Made by a program: the position numbers and the translations under genes | DNA from: Nitrospirales bacterium | GTDB taxonomy: Bacteria > Nitrospirota > Nitrospiria > Nitrospirales > UBA8639 | DNA: 64,000 bases | Assembly (NCBI GenBank): GCA_021604145.1 | Contig: BQIX01000001.1 | Coordinates: forward strand, 62,001-126,000 | Direction: 5' to 3' | Part shown: one piece after another, positions 26,953 through 36,759 of the stretch | How the letters are laid out: the number at the start of each line of letters is the position of its first letter | Position numbering within the stretch: the first letter of the stretch is position 1 | Notes under the pieces: model-generated | What the model saw: the letters and a program-made list of their open reading frames with translations, nothing else | Told to the model about the DNA's origin: nothing | Databases searched by the model: none

Positions 26953-28482
26953 TCAGTGTTTGTTTGCTGTGGCCAGCTCCTCGCAGGATTCCGGTTCCCA
27001 GGTCTTGACTTGATTACGGCCTCCCTCTTTCGCCAGGTAGAGGGCCTGATCTGCCTGTTCGATCAACTCTGACGGGTCAACAGTTTCCGGGCATATCGCC
27101 GAGACGCCAAAACTGGCCGTAATGCTGAGGCCTGATGTCGTGCGGATCTTGGCTCCACTCTCGGCTTCGACTTTTCGGCACATACGTGTGGCAATCTCCC
27201 TGGCGTAAGAACTATCCGCCTTGGGTAAAATGATACAAAACTCTTCTCCGCCATACCGTCCCATGATGTCGCTTGGACGAATGCATTCACTCATGGTTTT
27301 CACAAAGACCTTAATGACTTGATCCCCTAGGGCATGTCCGTAGCGGTCATTAAAGGACTTAAAATGGTCGATATCGGTCATAATGCAACTGAGGGCCGTT
27401 CCTCCCTCTTTGGCTGACACGTATAATTGATCCAATTGTTCAAAGAAGGCACGCCGATTCAGGCAGCCTGTCATCGGATCCCTTGTGGCCAAGAGTTCAA
27501 GTTCCGCGTTCTTTTTTAGCAGTTCGTCCTGCGTTTCATGTAAGTTCTGTAACGTTTCCACAAGTTGGGCATTGGCGAGATCGAGCTCCGTGACATCGTT
27601 GAAGGAAACCAGTACGCCAGTCACGCGGCCAGCGTCGTCATTAATGGGGGAACAATTGAGCAACAATTTTCTGAATGTATTTTCCGATTGGATGAGTATT
27701 CTGGGAGATGCCGTCTGTGGGCTATTCTGTGTTCGGGCAAGCACCCAAGGTAGATCTTCTGCCACATGGGCTTCTGTCGTGACCCAAGGCAAGGTTGAAA
27801 TATCTGAGCCGATGAGGGCCGTGATATCTTTGCCAGACTGTCGTAAAAATGCGGTATTGGACAAGATAATTTGATCATTGGGGTCGAGGATTACGACACC
27901 TTCTTCTAGGTTATCAAGGGCCGCCTTGACTCGTTTGGGAACAACCGAGGAGGGGTCCAAATGCCGGAGGGTGCGTTTCATGAAAAAATAGAACCCAAGA
28001 AATCCCAAGAGTGCCACAGTCACAACAAAACGCGTCCATGGTGATGAGAGTATGTCCAAGGTTGGGACATCCTGTTCAGACTGAAATCGAATTTGGAGAG
28101 TCCCCCATCGGGCCAATCCCTGAAAAATAGGAATTTGGACATGATCAAGCGTGGATTCGTTGTTCGGCGGGGGAGTCCAGAGATTCTGATGGTCTAGGGT
28201 TTCGGCAAGAATTTCCCCGTGCACAGAAATCAATCCTGCAGAGAGAATATCGTGCGTGCGTTCAACGAGTGAGTCCATGGCCTCTTCGATCGTTGTAAAG
28301 TCACCTTGACCGGCGAGGGTGGAATATTGAACGGCAAGCGATTCGGCAAGAGTCCGACGATAGGTAAATGTTTGTTTGTAATCGTCCGGTGCCACATCAA
28401 AAAACGTATTGCTCAACATGATTGATGTGATCGTCACTGAGACTAACCCAATACTGATGGAAATCAGGGGCGAGAGTCGCAT
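26953..28482 (-). CDS. Membrane-bound diguanylate cyclase with PAS domain
   Basis: This 509-residue protein has two membrane helices (~residues 5-27 and ~150-167) around a periplasmic sensor, a PAS domain (AALDNLEEGVVILDPND, ~185-290), a short coiled coil, and a GGDEF domain (~335-495). GRYGGEEF is the active site, preceded by RPSD exactly five residues upstream, an intact inhibitory I-site, so it should be active and product-inhibited. The gene starts 38 bases after the stop of the giant surface protein on the same strand, as the last gene of the secretion cluster, which suggests c-di-GMP control of adhesion. Confidence 0.9.
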   Translation of the reverse strand: MRLSPLISISIGLVSVTITSIMLSNTFFDVAPDDYKQTFTYRRTLAESLAVQYSTLAGQGDFTTIEEAMDSLVERTHDILSAGLISVHGEILAETLDHQNLWTPPPNNESTLDHVQIPIFQGLARWGTLQIRFQSEQDVPTLDILSSPWTRFVVTVALLGFLGFYFFMKRTLRHLDPSSVVPKRVKAALDNLEEGVVILDPNDQIILSNTAFLRQSGKDITALIGSDISTLPWVTTEAHVAEDLPWVLARTQNSPQTASPRILIQSENTFRKLLLNCSPINDDAGRVTGVLVSFNDVTELDLANAQLVETLQNLHETQDELLKKNAELELLATRDPMTGCLNRRAFFEQLDQLYVSAKEGGTALSCIMTDIDHFKSFNDRYGHALGDQVIKVFVKTMSECIRPSDIMGRYGGEEFCIILPKADSSYAREIATRMCRKVEAESGAKIRTTSGLSITASFGVSAICPETVDPSELIEQADQALYLAKEGGRNQVKTWEPESCEELATANKH

Positions 28483-28519
28483 GGGTATGCACGTATGATG
28501 TTAAAAGGGAGTACCGGTC

Positions 28520-31500
28520 TTATGGTGTGTCTCGGAAGATCTTGTCGATTCCTTGATGTTCGTGGTTTTCTTGGTCGGTGACCGAGTCATTCGCATCCAG
28601 CTCGGCCTTCCGGGCAGTATAGCCGCCGGTCAAGACAGGGAGGGGGTCGAAGTGGCCCCAGGCCGGAAACGAGGCTAAGAGACTGGAGAGCAGGGATGTG
28701 CCGCGTAAGACCCAGGCCAGATAGCCTGCCGAGACCGTCAAGCCACCGCCGGTGGCGACGCCGGTGAGCATCTGGGTCTCATCCTGCTCGTGTTGCAGGG
28801 TGTCGTGTAAGTGCTGCGCCAGGGTGTCCAGTTGTGTCGCCAGTTCTCCCGACAGGAGCGGCCTCGGCGCCTCGGAGGTCAAGGCGGATACGAGGGAGCG
28901 GGACAGGGCCGCGTCTAAGACGGGGATGTTCGTGGCGGTCAATTGTGTCAGCTGAAGGGGGGACAGCAGCTCGATGGTGTGGGGCTGCATGGGATCGATG
29001 ACGCCTGCGGGGGTCGCGGGGGGGGGGCCTTGGGCGGGCGAGGCCTCATCCTCCAGGATAACAGGGGCGACGGCGTTCGGCGGCGTATCGGTCGGCAGGG
29101 TGGGTTGGGACGTGGCGATGGTTTCCGGAGCAGGTTCCTCAAGGGGGGAGTCCTCTTTGGACGACGGGGCGGCCTCCTGTTCTGCGGGGGGCGCTTGGAG
29201 CGGTGGAGCGGCTTCCATCACATTAGTGACGGTGACGTCCAAGGTTTGCGTATCCGTGTGGCCCTGGCTATCGCGGACCTGGACCTGGACGTGATAGACA
29301 TTATCCCCGTTGGCATCTCCGGGGGTTTCAAAATCGGGTGGGGTGGTAAAGGTTAAGGCCCCGGTTGTCGCATGGATGGTGAACCGACTGCGATCGGTGC
29401 CTCCCACAAGCTGAAAGGTCAGCGTCTCTCCCGGGAGATCGGCATCGGTGGCGGTGACGGTGGTGACGTTGGTCGTTGCCTCAGCCACATTCACACTGGC
29501 TGTGGCTCCGCCTCCATCACTAGTGATGCTGGGGGTGGTATTCGTATCGGTCACGGTGACGGTGATGGTTTGGAGGTCGGTGCCACCGTTGCCGTCGCTC
29601 ACTTGGACTTGAACTTCATACACATTGTCCATGTCCGCATCGGCTGGGCTGGCAAAAGCTGGCGCCGTATTAAAGGTCAATGCTCCGGTATTGGCATCGA
29701 GACTGAAAACCCCTTGATCCGCTCCCCCGACCAAGCTGTAGGACAACGTATCGGCTGGGACATCCACATCAGTTGACACAACCGTCGTGACGGCCGTGTT
29801 CCCTTCCACCACATTGATATTTGCGGTACCGCCTCCGCCGTTACTCGTAATCGTTGGCGCATCGTTGACGGCGGTGACGGTGATGGAGGCGGTGTCGGTG
29901 GCGGTGGAGAAGGCGGTGGTGCCCCCGTTGGTGGAGGCATCGACTTTGGTGCCGGCGGCGCCGCTGCTTTGATCCCAGGCGCGATAGGTGACGGAGGCGG
30001 TATCGGCGTTTTGGCCATCGGGGACGAAACGCAGACTGTCGGTTGCGCGTAACAACAAGGCCGACGTATTGGTGACGGTGCCAACGGCGGTCCAGCCCGA
30101 GCCGGTATTGTATTCCCAGGTGCCGTTACTGCTGTTCAAGCTGGTGATGGCAATGCCTTCCGCTGCGCCACTATCGACGTCGGAAATATCGGTGGTGACG
30201 ATGGCAGAGATAAGGTTTCCACTGTTGCTCGTGTCGTCCTCGGTGATGGTGGTCAAGCTCGGGGTCGACGGGGTCAACACCGGGGCATCGTTGACGGCGG
30301 TGACAGTCAAGGTGGCGGTCTCCGTCACTGTGCTATAGGCCGTCGTCCCGCCATTGGTACTCACATCGACCCCGGTGTCGCCATTGCTCCCGGTTGTCGT
30401 GTCCCACGCCCGGAAAGTGATCGCCCCCGCACTGCCCACATAGTTCGCATTGGGCACGAAGCGAATGGAGGCGATGCTATCCAAGAGCACAGCATTGGTA
30501 TTGGTGACGGCGCCAAAGGCCGTCCAGCCACTGCCGGTATTGTACTGCCACTGGCCGTTGGTATCGTCCACGCCGATGACGGCGATGCCTTCGGCGGCGC
30601 CGGTATCGACATCGGTGATGCGATCCCCTCCGGCACTACTGATGATGGTGGCGACGGTATCACCGGCGGACGCCGTGTCATCCTCCGCAATGTTCGTGAG
30701 CGTCATGGTGCTGGCATTATCGAGCACTGGCGCATCGTTGACGGCAGTGACGGTGATTGTTGCTGTAGCCGTGTCGGTCCCTCCATTTCCATCGCTCACC
30801 TGATAGGTAAAGGTATCAGTACCGTTGAAATTCACGACAGGCGTATAGGTAAATGATCCGTCGGGGTTGAGCGTAAATGAGGCTGCGTTGGAGGGACCCG
30901 TTACCAAGGAGGCAGTCAACGTGTCCCCATCGACATCAAAATCATTGCTCAGCACACCCTCACTGGTCGATACAACAAGGGTTCCCTCTTCTGCCACAGT
31001 GTAATCCTGTATACCTGCCGCGTATAAATCTTGAATAGTTTCAGTATCGAGTTGATTGCCAAAGATAGCGACTTCATCAATGAACCCTGCAAAGAAATTG
31101 TCAAGGGGGGTGGCAACTAAATCCCCACTAGTCCTGGTACTTGCTCCAATGGCAATGGGGTCAAAATTTCCGCTTCCACCTGAGGTAGTTCCCAGGCCGC
31201 CGGTATATGAGTCGGTGGCTTCTGACTGGCCGTCAAAATAGAGAGCCATTCCGTCGGCGCCAAAGGTAAAGGCCACATGGTGCCATGTCCCAGCTGTGGC
31301 GGTGCTGGTTGTTGTGATGATGAAATCTGCCCCCGTACTTTGAAGACGCGCTTCTAATTGGCCACTGGCTAACAAACGGATGGTTAGGTGCCCTCCCGTA
31401 TCGTGGCCGGTAGAGTCTTTAGAAAATAGACCTTGTATGGTCCCAATACTGTCGGCCTTAAACCAAAGCTGTACTGAACCATCATCGAGTAGATAACTGG

Positions 31501-34500
31501 CATCGTGAGCAACCTCGACATAGCTTGTGGTTCCATTGAAATACCCTGAGGTATTGGCATCACCATTGAGCGCGCCTGTTTGTCCTAATGTGACGCTATT
31601 ATACGTTCCATCATTATTACTGGAGCCAAGGTCGTTGCTCGTGCTCCCACTAGTTTCTTCTAAACGCCAATAACTCAGAGGACTGAGGCTGGTAATTTCC
31701 GTGTTGAACACTCCCGGGTCTGTTGTAGCAATCGGCGCGTCGTTCTGCCCACTGACCGTAACCGTTGTGTCGTAGTTGGCGCTGGTGCCGCCGTCGCCGT
31801 CGGTGAGGACATACCGCACGGTGCGGGCTCCGGTGGTGGGGGCGTTGGTGTCGGTGTTCTCATAGGTGATGTTTTGGACCAGCGCAGAAACGGCCGTGGC
31901 ATCGGCGTTACTGTTGAGGGTGATGGCCAAGTTGGTGCCGCCACTGCCGCCGGTGAAGGACCCGATGGTGGCGCCTTGATAGGTGACGTTGGCGCCAGAG
32001 ACGCCAATCTGCCCGGCGCCGGTCCCTTGGTTGCGGATGGCTAACACATCCTCGGCATTGTCGCTGCCGACGGTGAAGGCCACGGTCAAGGTGCCGGTGT
32101 CGAAGTTCGAGGAGTCGACATCGGCGACGGCGGCGTTGGTGGACTGATCGATGACTTGGGCGCCGTCGCCTTCGGTGTAGGCCAGGGCATCGCCGCCCAG
32201 GTTGGTGATGACGGGCGCGTCGTTGACGGTATTCACATTGACGGTGGAGGTGGCCATGGGGGTGCCGGTGTCATCGCCGCCGTTAGCCGTGCCGCCACTG
32301 TCGACAATCTGGGTGAAGGTGACCACGCGATTAGCATCGGTGGGGTCCTGGCTGTTGTTGATATAGGTCATGGCGTCAATGTCATTGACGACGTTGGCGA
32401 CACTGGCGGTGCCGCCACTCAATGTGACGGTAGCGGTGGTCCCACTGACGGAGGTGCTGTAGGTAAAGTCGGTGGTGCTGCCAGATTCCCCGTTGTCGAG
32501 GGTAATGGTGGTACCATCGATGGTGATCTGTTCCTGGCCAGTCTCGGTGACGTTGGTGACGGTGAAGGTGAGCCCGGAGATGGTCTGTCCGGCTTCGACG
32601 GTGGAAATGGTGGTGCCGGTGAACAGACCAACAGCACTGCCGCCTTCCGTGTACGTGGGGTCGGAGCCGGTGGCGGTGAAGGTGGGCTCATCGTTCACGG
32701 CACTAACATTGACGGTGGTGGTTCGAATGGTCGCTCCTCCATCTCCGTCGTTTAATGTGAATCGAACGGATCGAGACCCTGTAGTGGGATCATCCGTATC
32801 CGTATTTTCATACGTAATATTTTTTATTAACGCGGTCGTAGCTATTGCATCAGCGTTACTGTTAAACGTGATGACGAGATTGCTCCCGCTGGTACCACCA
32901 GTGAAGGTCCCAATAGTGGTGCCAGCATAGGTGACGTTGGAGCCGGAGACACCAATCTGCCCGGCCCCGGTACCCTGGTTGCGAATCGCCAATACGTCTT
33001 CGGCATTGTCGCTACCGGCGGTGAAGGCGACGGTGAGACTCCCGGTATCGAAGTTGGCCGAATCGACATCGGTGACAACCGCGTCATCACCTTGTTCAAC
33101 CACGACGGCGCCATTGCCTTCGGTGTAGGCTAAGGTATCACCCGAGAGGTTTGTGACAGCTGCGGTGTCATTTTGGCCAGAAACAGTGATGGTGGTGTCG
33201 TAGTTGGCGGAAGTGGCACCATCGCCGTCGGTCAAGACATAGCGGACGGTGCGAGCGCCCGTGGTCGGGTTGTCGGTGTCGGTGTTCTCATAGGTGATGT
33301 TCTGGACCAGCGCAGAAACGGCCGTGGCATCGGCATCCAAGGTGATCACGAGATTCGTGCCCCCGGTGCCGCCGGTGAAGGTGCCGATTTGCGTGCCCCC
33401 ATAACTCACGGTGGAGCCCGACACGGTAATGTTCGAGGCCCCCGCGCCTTGATCGTGAATGGCCAGGTTGTCTTCGGCGTTGTCACTACCGGCTTGAAAG
33501 GAGACGGTCAGGGTGCCGGTGTCGAAGTCGCTCGAATCAGAGTCGGTAACTGTGGCGGCAGCGCCTTGATCGATCACGACGGCGCCGTCGCCTTCGGTGT
33601 AAGCGAGGGTATCGCCGCCCAAGTTAGTGATGACGGGTGGATCAAGGACGGTGACGTTTGCCGTACCTAACGAACTACCACCATTGTGAGCATCATGCAC
33701 TTCTTCTTCGTTTAAGGCCCGGTTGAAGAGCTGCACGCTGTCGAGTGAACCACCATAAAAACGATCGGAATCTAAGTCATGCTTGGCTCCAAAGTACATA
33801 TCAGTGGTGGGATTAAAGGAATCGCCCCCGCGGGTAGTATCAGTATTTTGCAATACGCCATCCAGGTAAACTCTCGCTCCCTCTCCTGATGCCACAGTGA
33901 GAGTATAAGTGTGCCAATCGCCATCGCCAACGATGTGACTCGCATCAAATTCGAGCGCGGTATTATCCAATGTATCGTCAGTATCGCGCATGACCGTGCG
34001 CAATATATTAGGATCCGTGCCATGCGACGCTTCATTGAGAAAAATGTTCAAGCTGTTAGTGTTATTGATATCTCCATGACTGTAGATGTATTGAAAATCA
34101 GAGCCCGTGTTATCATCAATTTTGATTTTAAAGGACAGAGAAAATTCATTGTTGATCGCAAAATCTGAGACGACGACCTTGTCATCGACCTCGTCAAAAC
34201 TGAGCGCGTTGCCGTAGACGCCGGAGACGGTCGTGGTTCCTGTCAGTGTTCCGTTATTGCTGCCCACAGCATCGGTGCCGTTGCCATCGAGGCGCCAGTA
34301 GCTCGTGGTGTCATCCAAGTCAGCGGCGAGATAGGTGAAGCTGTCACTACCGGTGTAACCTCCCGTCGGTGTGTAGGTGACAGTCCCATCATCGTTATTC
34401 ACGACGGTGCCGTTGGTGGGGTTACCTACATCCAGGACAGAAATGGTTTCGCTGTCGAGGTCTGAGTCGTTGGAGGTCAGATTAATATTGACAGCCGTAT

Positions 34501-36520
34501 TCTTACTTGTGGTAGCCGTATCATTAGTTGCCACGGGCGCTTCTGCTGCGACTGCTGCGATATCGGCGACCGATAAGGCTGCGTTGTAGACACGAACATC
34601 ATCAATAAGTCCGCCAAAATGCCATCGGCTGCCATCGTTGCTTTGGTTGCGGCCAATCCTCATATCGTTTAGGCCGGATACGTCGTCGAAGAACCTGTCC
34701 GTTGAGGCGCTACCAGTGCCATAGGTAACGTCTGCCTTTTGTCCATCGATATATAAGGTATTGCCGCTGGAATTGACGGCCACGGCCACGTGATGCCAGG
34801 CGCCGTCGTTGATCGCTGCGTTTGATGAGACCAGGAGTTCAGCCGCCTCATTGACGTAGGCCCGGTATTCTAGATTTCCACTGCTGTCTATCCTTAGGGC
34901 GACAGCATCATCATCCTCGTTGTTATTCGAAATAGAAAAGATAACTTCATTAGTGTCGGTTGTTTTGACCCAGGCCGAGATGGTTCCTTCCGTTAGGCCA
35001 CTAAAATTGCTAACGTGACTCGAGAGGTTTACATAATCGTTGGAACCGTCCAGCGAAAGCTTTCCAGCACCGACTTTGTCGGTGAGGTCGGTGGTGTCGA
35101 CCGATGCACCATTTGTGAGTGTGCCGTTATAACTATTGCCACTCGAGTCATTGGCATTCGCATCAAAGGTCCAATGTCCAGTGAGACCGGTCGTGGTATC
35201 ACCTCCCGTCGTACGGTATTCTACCGTGAGTTTGGGGCGCAGGTTGCTCGTGCCATTCTCTGAGGAACTCACGTCCCATCCATTGGTGTCATTGCTTATA
35301 ATGGCCCATCCATAATTTGTCGCACCATCGGACCAGGCCTGAAGGGTACTTTCGAGACCGGTGAGTGTCGATGACCCCGTTGATCCGGGATTCGTCACGA
35401 TTGCATCAGCGGTTGAAGCGGCCTCCGTTCCATTCGTTTGAATCCCACTGGACATGGAATTCCAGGTTGAACTCTCACTCCATGTTGATAGCATTCGATA
35501 CAGGCTGATGGTCGCTGATGAATCTGATGGGTTGGTGACATCTAAGGTCAGACTAGCCGAAATAATCTTCGCTCCCAATGGAATCTGCCCTGTACCACTT
35601 CCAAATAAGTTGTCAAACCGGATCAAGGCTTGGGTTTCCCCACTCTGGTCGACCTCCAATTCAGTTTCGCTCCCATGCGATGTGTTCGGTGTGACTTCAT
35701 CCAGGTAGGTGTCTTCCGTGTTGGCATATCCATCAATGCCTTCTTGAAAAGATATGGTAGTATCGCCATCTGCCAAAATGCCTGACCAGACCTGTTGGAC
35801 CTGAGTGCTAAACGCGACGACGGTTTCGATGTGGCCAGTGGCGACTTCTAAGTCCCAGTCACCACCTAGGCCGGCACTACCCGTTAAATCGTTACTGGCG
35901 GCGACATCGGCGCCGGTGAGCTGGGCCAGGCGTGCGGCGGCGGCTTGACCAGCTTCGCCTTCCCCAAAGTTACAGCCGTAGATCAAGAAGTCGGCTTCGG
36001 CTCCAAGGGCTTGCCCGATCACCGAGAGCTCATCGGCATACTCGTTTTGCATGGACTCCAGCGTGAGGGCACCAGTTCCTAATCGCAATTCCCCTTGGTC
36101 GCCATGGGAGATGAGATGGATGGCATCGACGTCGGTACGGCCTTGCAGGATGTCGGCGATGTGTTCGATGCCGTCCCGGGTCGTATCCAAGAGGAGAACC
36201 TCTGCTTTGGAGTGAATGCCTTCTATGAGTACTTGATAATTCTCGACGCTGGAATCGATGAACACCAGCTCCCGTCGATCTGATGGCACGTCCAAGGTGG
36301 TGAGGGAGTGAAGCAAGGTGTCGTCCGTGGTGGGCGGGGGGAAACTGTTCGGGGTATCGTCTTTGAGAGACGTGTCAGGAGTTGGTTGGGTCTGGGCTTC
36401 GTCAACGACCTCGGCGCCGGTCACAAGGGCGGCTCCGTCAAGCATGAGGCGCGGCTCGAGGACAAGGAGTGAGGCTTTCAGAGAGGCGTGACTGTCTTGC
36501 GTGCAAGCATGATCGTGCAT
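28520..36520 (-). CDS. Giant LEPR/DUF4347/LamG/cadherin-like surface protein
   Basis: About 2,666 residues from ATG 36520, which has GGAGAG nine bases upstream; the ORF track uses a GTG at 36550. Domain order, in track numbering: [11 protein letters not shown] (31-41); DUF4347 (~94-255, HLISHG and LIYGCNFG); DNRLRE-like (~262-445); LamG (~455-660); cadherin-like module with a LamG inside (~668-965); two ~155-residue repeats (~970-1285); a variant unit (~1287-1443); a third copy (~1445-1603); LamG within a tandem-95 module (~1604-1938); two ~145-residue repeats (~1940-2228); two cadherin repeats (~2230-2441); a Pro/Glu-rich linker; and a hydrophobic C-terminus (~2595-2633) with GYLAWVLRG and [13 protein letters not shown]. 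No signal peptide and no RTX nonapeptides are seen. Likely an exported adhesin handled by the upstream genes. Confidence 0.88.
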   Translation of the reverse strand: MHDHACTQDSHASLKASLLVLEPRLMLDGAALVTGAEVVDEAQTQPTPDTSLKDDTPNSFPPPTTDDTLLHSLTTLDVPSDRRELVFIDSSVENYQVLIEGIHSKAEVLLLDTTRDGIEHIADILQGRTDVDAIHLISHGDQGELRLGTGALTLESMQNEYADELSVIGQALGAEADFLIYGCNFGEGEAGQAAAARLAQLTGADVAASNDLTGSAGLGGDWDLEVATGHIETVVAFSTQVQQVWSGILADGDTTISFQEGIDGYANTEDTYLDEVTPNTSHGSETELEVDQSGETQALIRFDNLFGSGTGQIPLGAKIISASLTLDVTNPSDSSATISLYRMLSTWSESSTWNSMSSGIQTNGTEAASTADAIVTNPGSTGSSTLTGLESTLQAWSDGATNYGWAIISNDTNGWDVSSSENGTSNLRPKLTVEYRTTGGDTTTGLTGHWTFDANANDSSGNSYNGTLTNGASVDTTDLTDKVGAGKLSLDGSNDYVNLSSHVSNFSGLTEGTISAWVKTTDTNEVIFSISNNNEDDDAVALRIDSSGNLEYRAYVNEAAELLVSSNAAINDGAWHHVAVAVNSSGNTLYIDGQKADVTYGTGSASTDRFFDDVSGLNDMRIGRNQSNDGSRWHFGGLIDDVRVYNAALSVADIAAVAAEAPVATNDTATTSKNTAVNINLTSNDSDLDSETISVLDVGNPTNGTVVNNDDGTVTYTPTGGYTGSDSFTYLAADLDDTTSYWRLDGNGTDAVGSNNGTLTGTTTVSGVYGNALSFDEVDDKVVVSDFAINNEFSLSFKIKIDDNTGSDFQYIYSHGDINNTNSLNIFLNEASHGTDPNILRTVMRDTDDTLDNTALEFDASHIVGDGDWHTYTLTVASGEGARVYLDGVLQNTDTTRGGDSFNPTTDMYFGAKHDLDSDRFYGGSLDSVQLFNRALNEEEVHDAHNGGSSLGTANVTVLDPPVITNLGGDTLAYTEGDGAVVIDQGAAATVTDSDSSDFDTGTLTVSFQAGSDNAEDNLAIHDQGAGASNITVSGSTVSYGGTQIGTFTGGTGGTNLVITLDADATAVSALVQNITYENTDTDNPTTGARTVRYVLTDGDGATSANYDTTITVSGQNDTAAVTNLSGDTLAYTEGNGAVVVEQGDDAVVTDVDSANFDTGSLTVAFTAGSDNAEDVLAIRNQGTGAGQIGVSGSNVTYAGTTIGTFTGGTSGSNLVITFNSNADAIATTALIKNITYENTDTDDPTTGSRSVRFTLNDGDGGATIRTTTVNVSAVNDEPTFTATGSDPTYTEGGSAVGLFTGTTISTVEAGQTISGLTFTVTNVTETGQEQITIDGTTITLDNGESGSTTDFTYSTSVSGTTATVTLSGGTASVANVVNDIDAMTYINNSQDPTDANRVVTFTQIVDSGGTANGGDDTGTPMATSTVNVNTVNDAPVITNLGGDALAYTEGDGAQVIDQSTNAAVADVDSSNFDTGTLTVAFTVGSDNAEDVLAIRNQGTGAGQIGVSGANVTYQGATIGSFTGGSGGTNLAITLNSNADATAVSALVQNITYENTDTNAPTTGARTVRYVLTDGDGGTSANYDTTVTVSGQNDAPIATTDPGVFNTEITSLSPLSYWRLEETSGSTSNDLGSSNNDGTYNSVTLGQTGALNGDANTSGYFNGTTSYVEVAHDASYLLDDGSVQLWFKADSIGTIQGLFSKDSTGHDTGGHLTIRLLASGQLEARLQSTGADFIITTTSTATAGTWHHVAFTFGADGMALYFDGQSEATDSYTGGLGTTSGGSGNFDPIAIGASTRTSGDLVATPLDNFFAGFIDEVAIFGNQLDTETIQDLYAAGIQDYTVAEEGTLVVSTSEGVLSNDFDVDGDTLTASLVTGPSNAASFTLNPDGSFTYTPVVNFNGTDTFTYQVSDGNGGTDTATATITVTAVNDAPVLDNASTMTLTNIAEDDTASAGDTVATIISSAGGDRITDVDTGAAEGIAVIGVDDTNGQWQYNTGSGWTAFGAVTNTNAVLLDSIASIRFVPNANYVGSAGAITFRAWDTTTGSNGDTGVDVSTNGGTTAYSTVTETATLTVTAVNDAPVLTPSTPSLTTITEDDTSNSGNLISAIVTTDISDVDSGAAEGIAITSLNSSNGTWEYNTGSGWTAVGTVTNTSALLLRATDSLRFVPDGQNADTASVTYRAWDQSSGAAGTKVDASTNGGTTAFSTATDTASITVTAVNDAPTITSNGGGGTANINVVEGNTAVTTVVSTDVDVPADTLSYSLVGGADQGVFSLDANTGALTFNTAPAFASPADADMDNVYEVQVQVSDGNGGTDLQTITVTVTDTNTTPSITSDGGGATASVNVAEATTNVTTVTATDADLPGETLTFQLVGGTDRSRFTIHATTGALTFTTPPDFETPGDANGDNVYHVQVQVRDSQGHTDTQTLDVTVTNVMEAAPPLQAPPAEQEAAPSSKEDSPLEEPAPETIATSQPTLPTDTPPNAVAPVILEDEASPAQGPPPATPAGVIDPMQPHTIELLSPLQLTQLTATNIPVLDAALSRSLVSALTSEAPRPLLSGELATQLDTLAQHLHDTLQHEQDETQMLTGVATGGGLTVSAGYLAWVLRGTSLLSSLLASFPAWGHFDPLPVLTGGYTARKAELDANDSVTDQENHEHQGIDKIFRDTP
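29225..29860 (-). repeat. Two tandem cadherin repeats in the giant gene
   Basis: Two adjacent ~105-residue units each begin ITS(N/D)GGG and run through VTATDAD- or VSTDVDV-like and TGALTF segments to VQV and TVT. They are cadherin-type modules that may bind calcium. They are the last folded repeats before the Pro/Glu-rich linker. Confidence 0.7.
29865..30735 (-). repeat. Two tandem ~145-residue repeats (NIAEDD type)
   Basis: Both units carry (I)AEDDT or ITEDDT, DVD(T/S)[16 protein letters not shown], then RFVP and STNGGTTA. The protein copies are clearly homologous and the DNA copies are diverged but alignable. This is a common module in giant adhesins. Confidence 0.75.
31740..33640 (-). repeat. 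Three ~155-residue repeats plus one variant unit
   Basis: Copies span about 33170-33640, 32695-33165 and 31740-32215; each has NLGGD(T/A)LAYTEG or [12 protein letters not shown], DNAEDxLAI, TFTGG or SFTGG, then [10 protein letters not shown] related but distinct unit lies at 32220-32690. The first and third copies share a long nearly identical DNA stretch (cataggtgatgttctggacc and beyond), which suggests recent recombination. Confidence 0.75.
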
Positions 36521-36550
36521 AACCCGAGTCTCTCCAGGGGAGCATGACAC

Positions 36551-36759
36551 CCGTATTGTCGAGGAACAATTTGCCTACTCTTTAACTTTCGGCATTCTCT
36601 TTAGGAAGTTGACGGCACGAATTTGAACGGGAAGTGGAATGATGTGCAAGGTAGAGGAACAACCGACTAGCGATACGAACCAGTAATAAGAACGTGGAAT
36701 GAACGAACCCGTAGGGCGGAGTGTGTGAATGGTCTGTAATGACGTGCAATGTTGGGTGT
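36551..36759 (-). promoter_or_regulatory. Leader of the giant gene, possible own promoter
   Basis: This 209-base gap is the largest inside an otherwise tightly packed minus-strand cluster. It may carry a separate promoter or an RNA leader for the giant gene. A small ATTGT/ACAAT inverted repeat lies just upstream of the start. No clear -35/-10 was identified. Confidence 0.35.

Noticed and set aside
32156-32755. Plus-strand 199-residue ORF inside the giant gene
   Set aside because: Gly/Val/Asp-rich shadow of the GC-rich repeat DNA on the other strand; no start signal or family.
28520-36550. Classical RTX/T1SS adhesin
   Set aside because: No GGxGxDxxx nonapeptides at the C-terminus and no ABC protein in the cluster.
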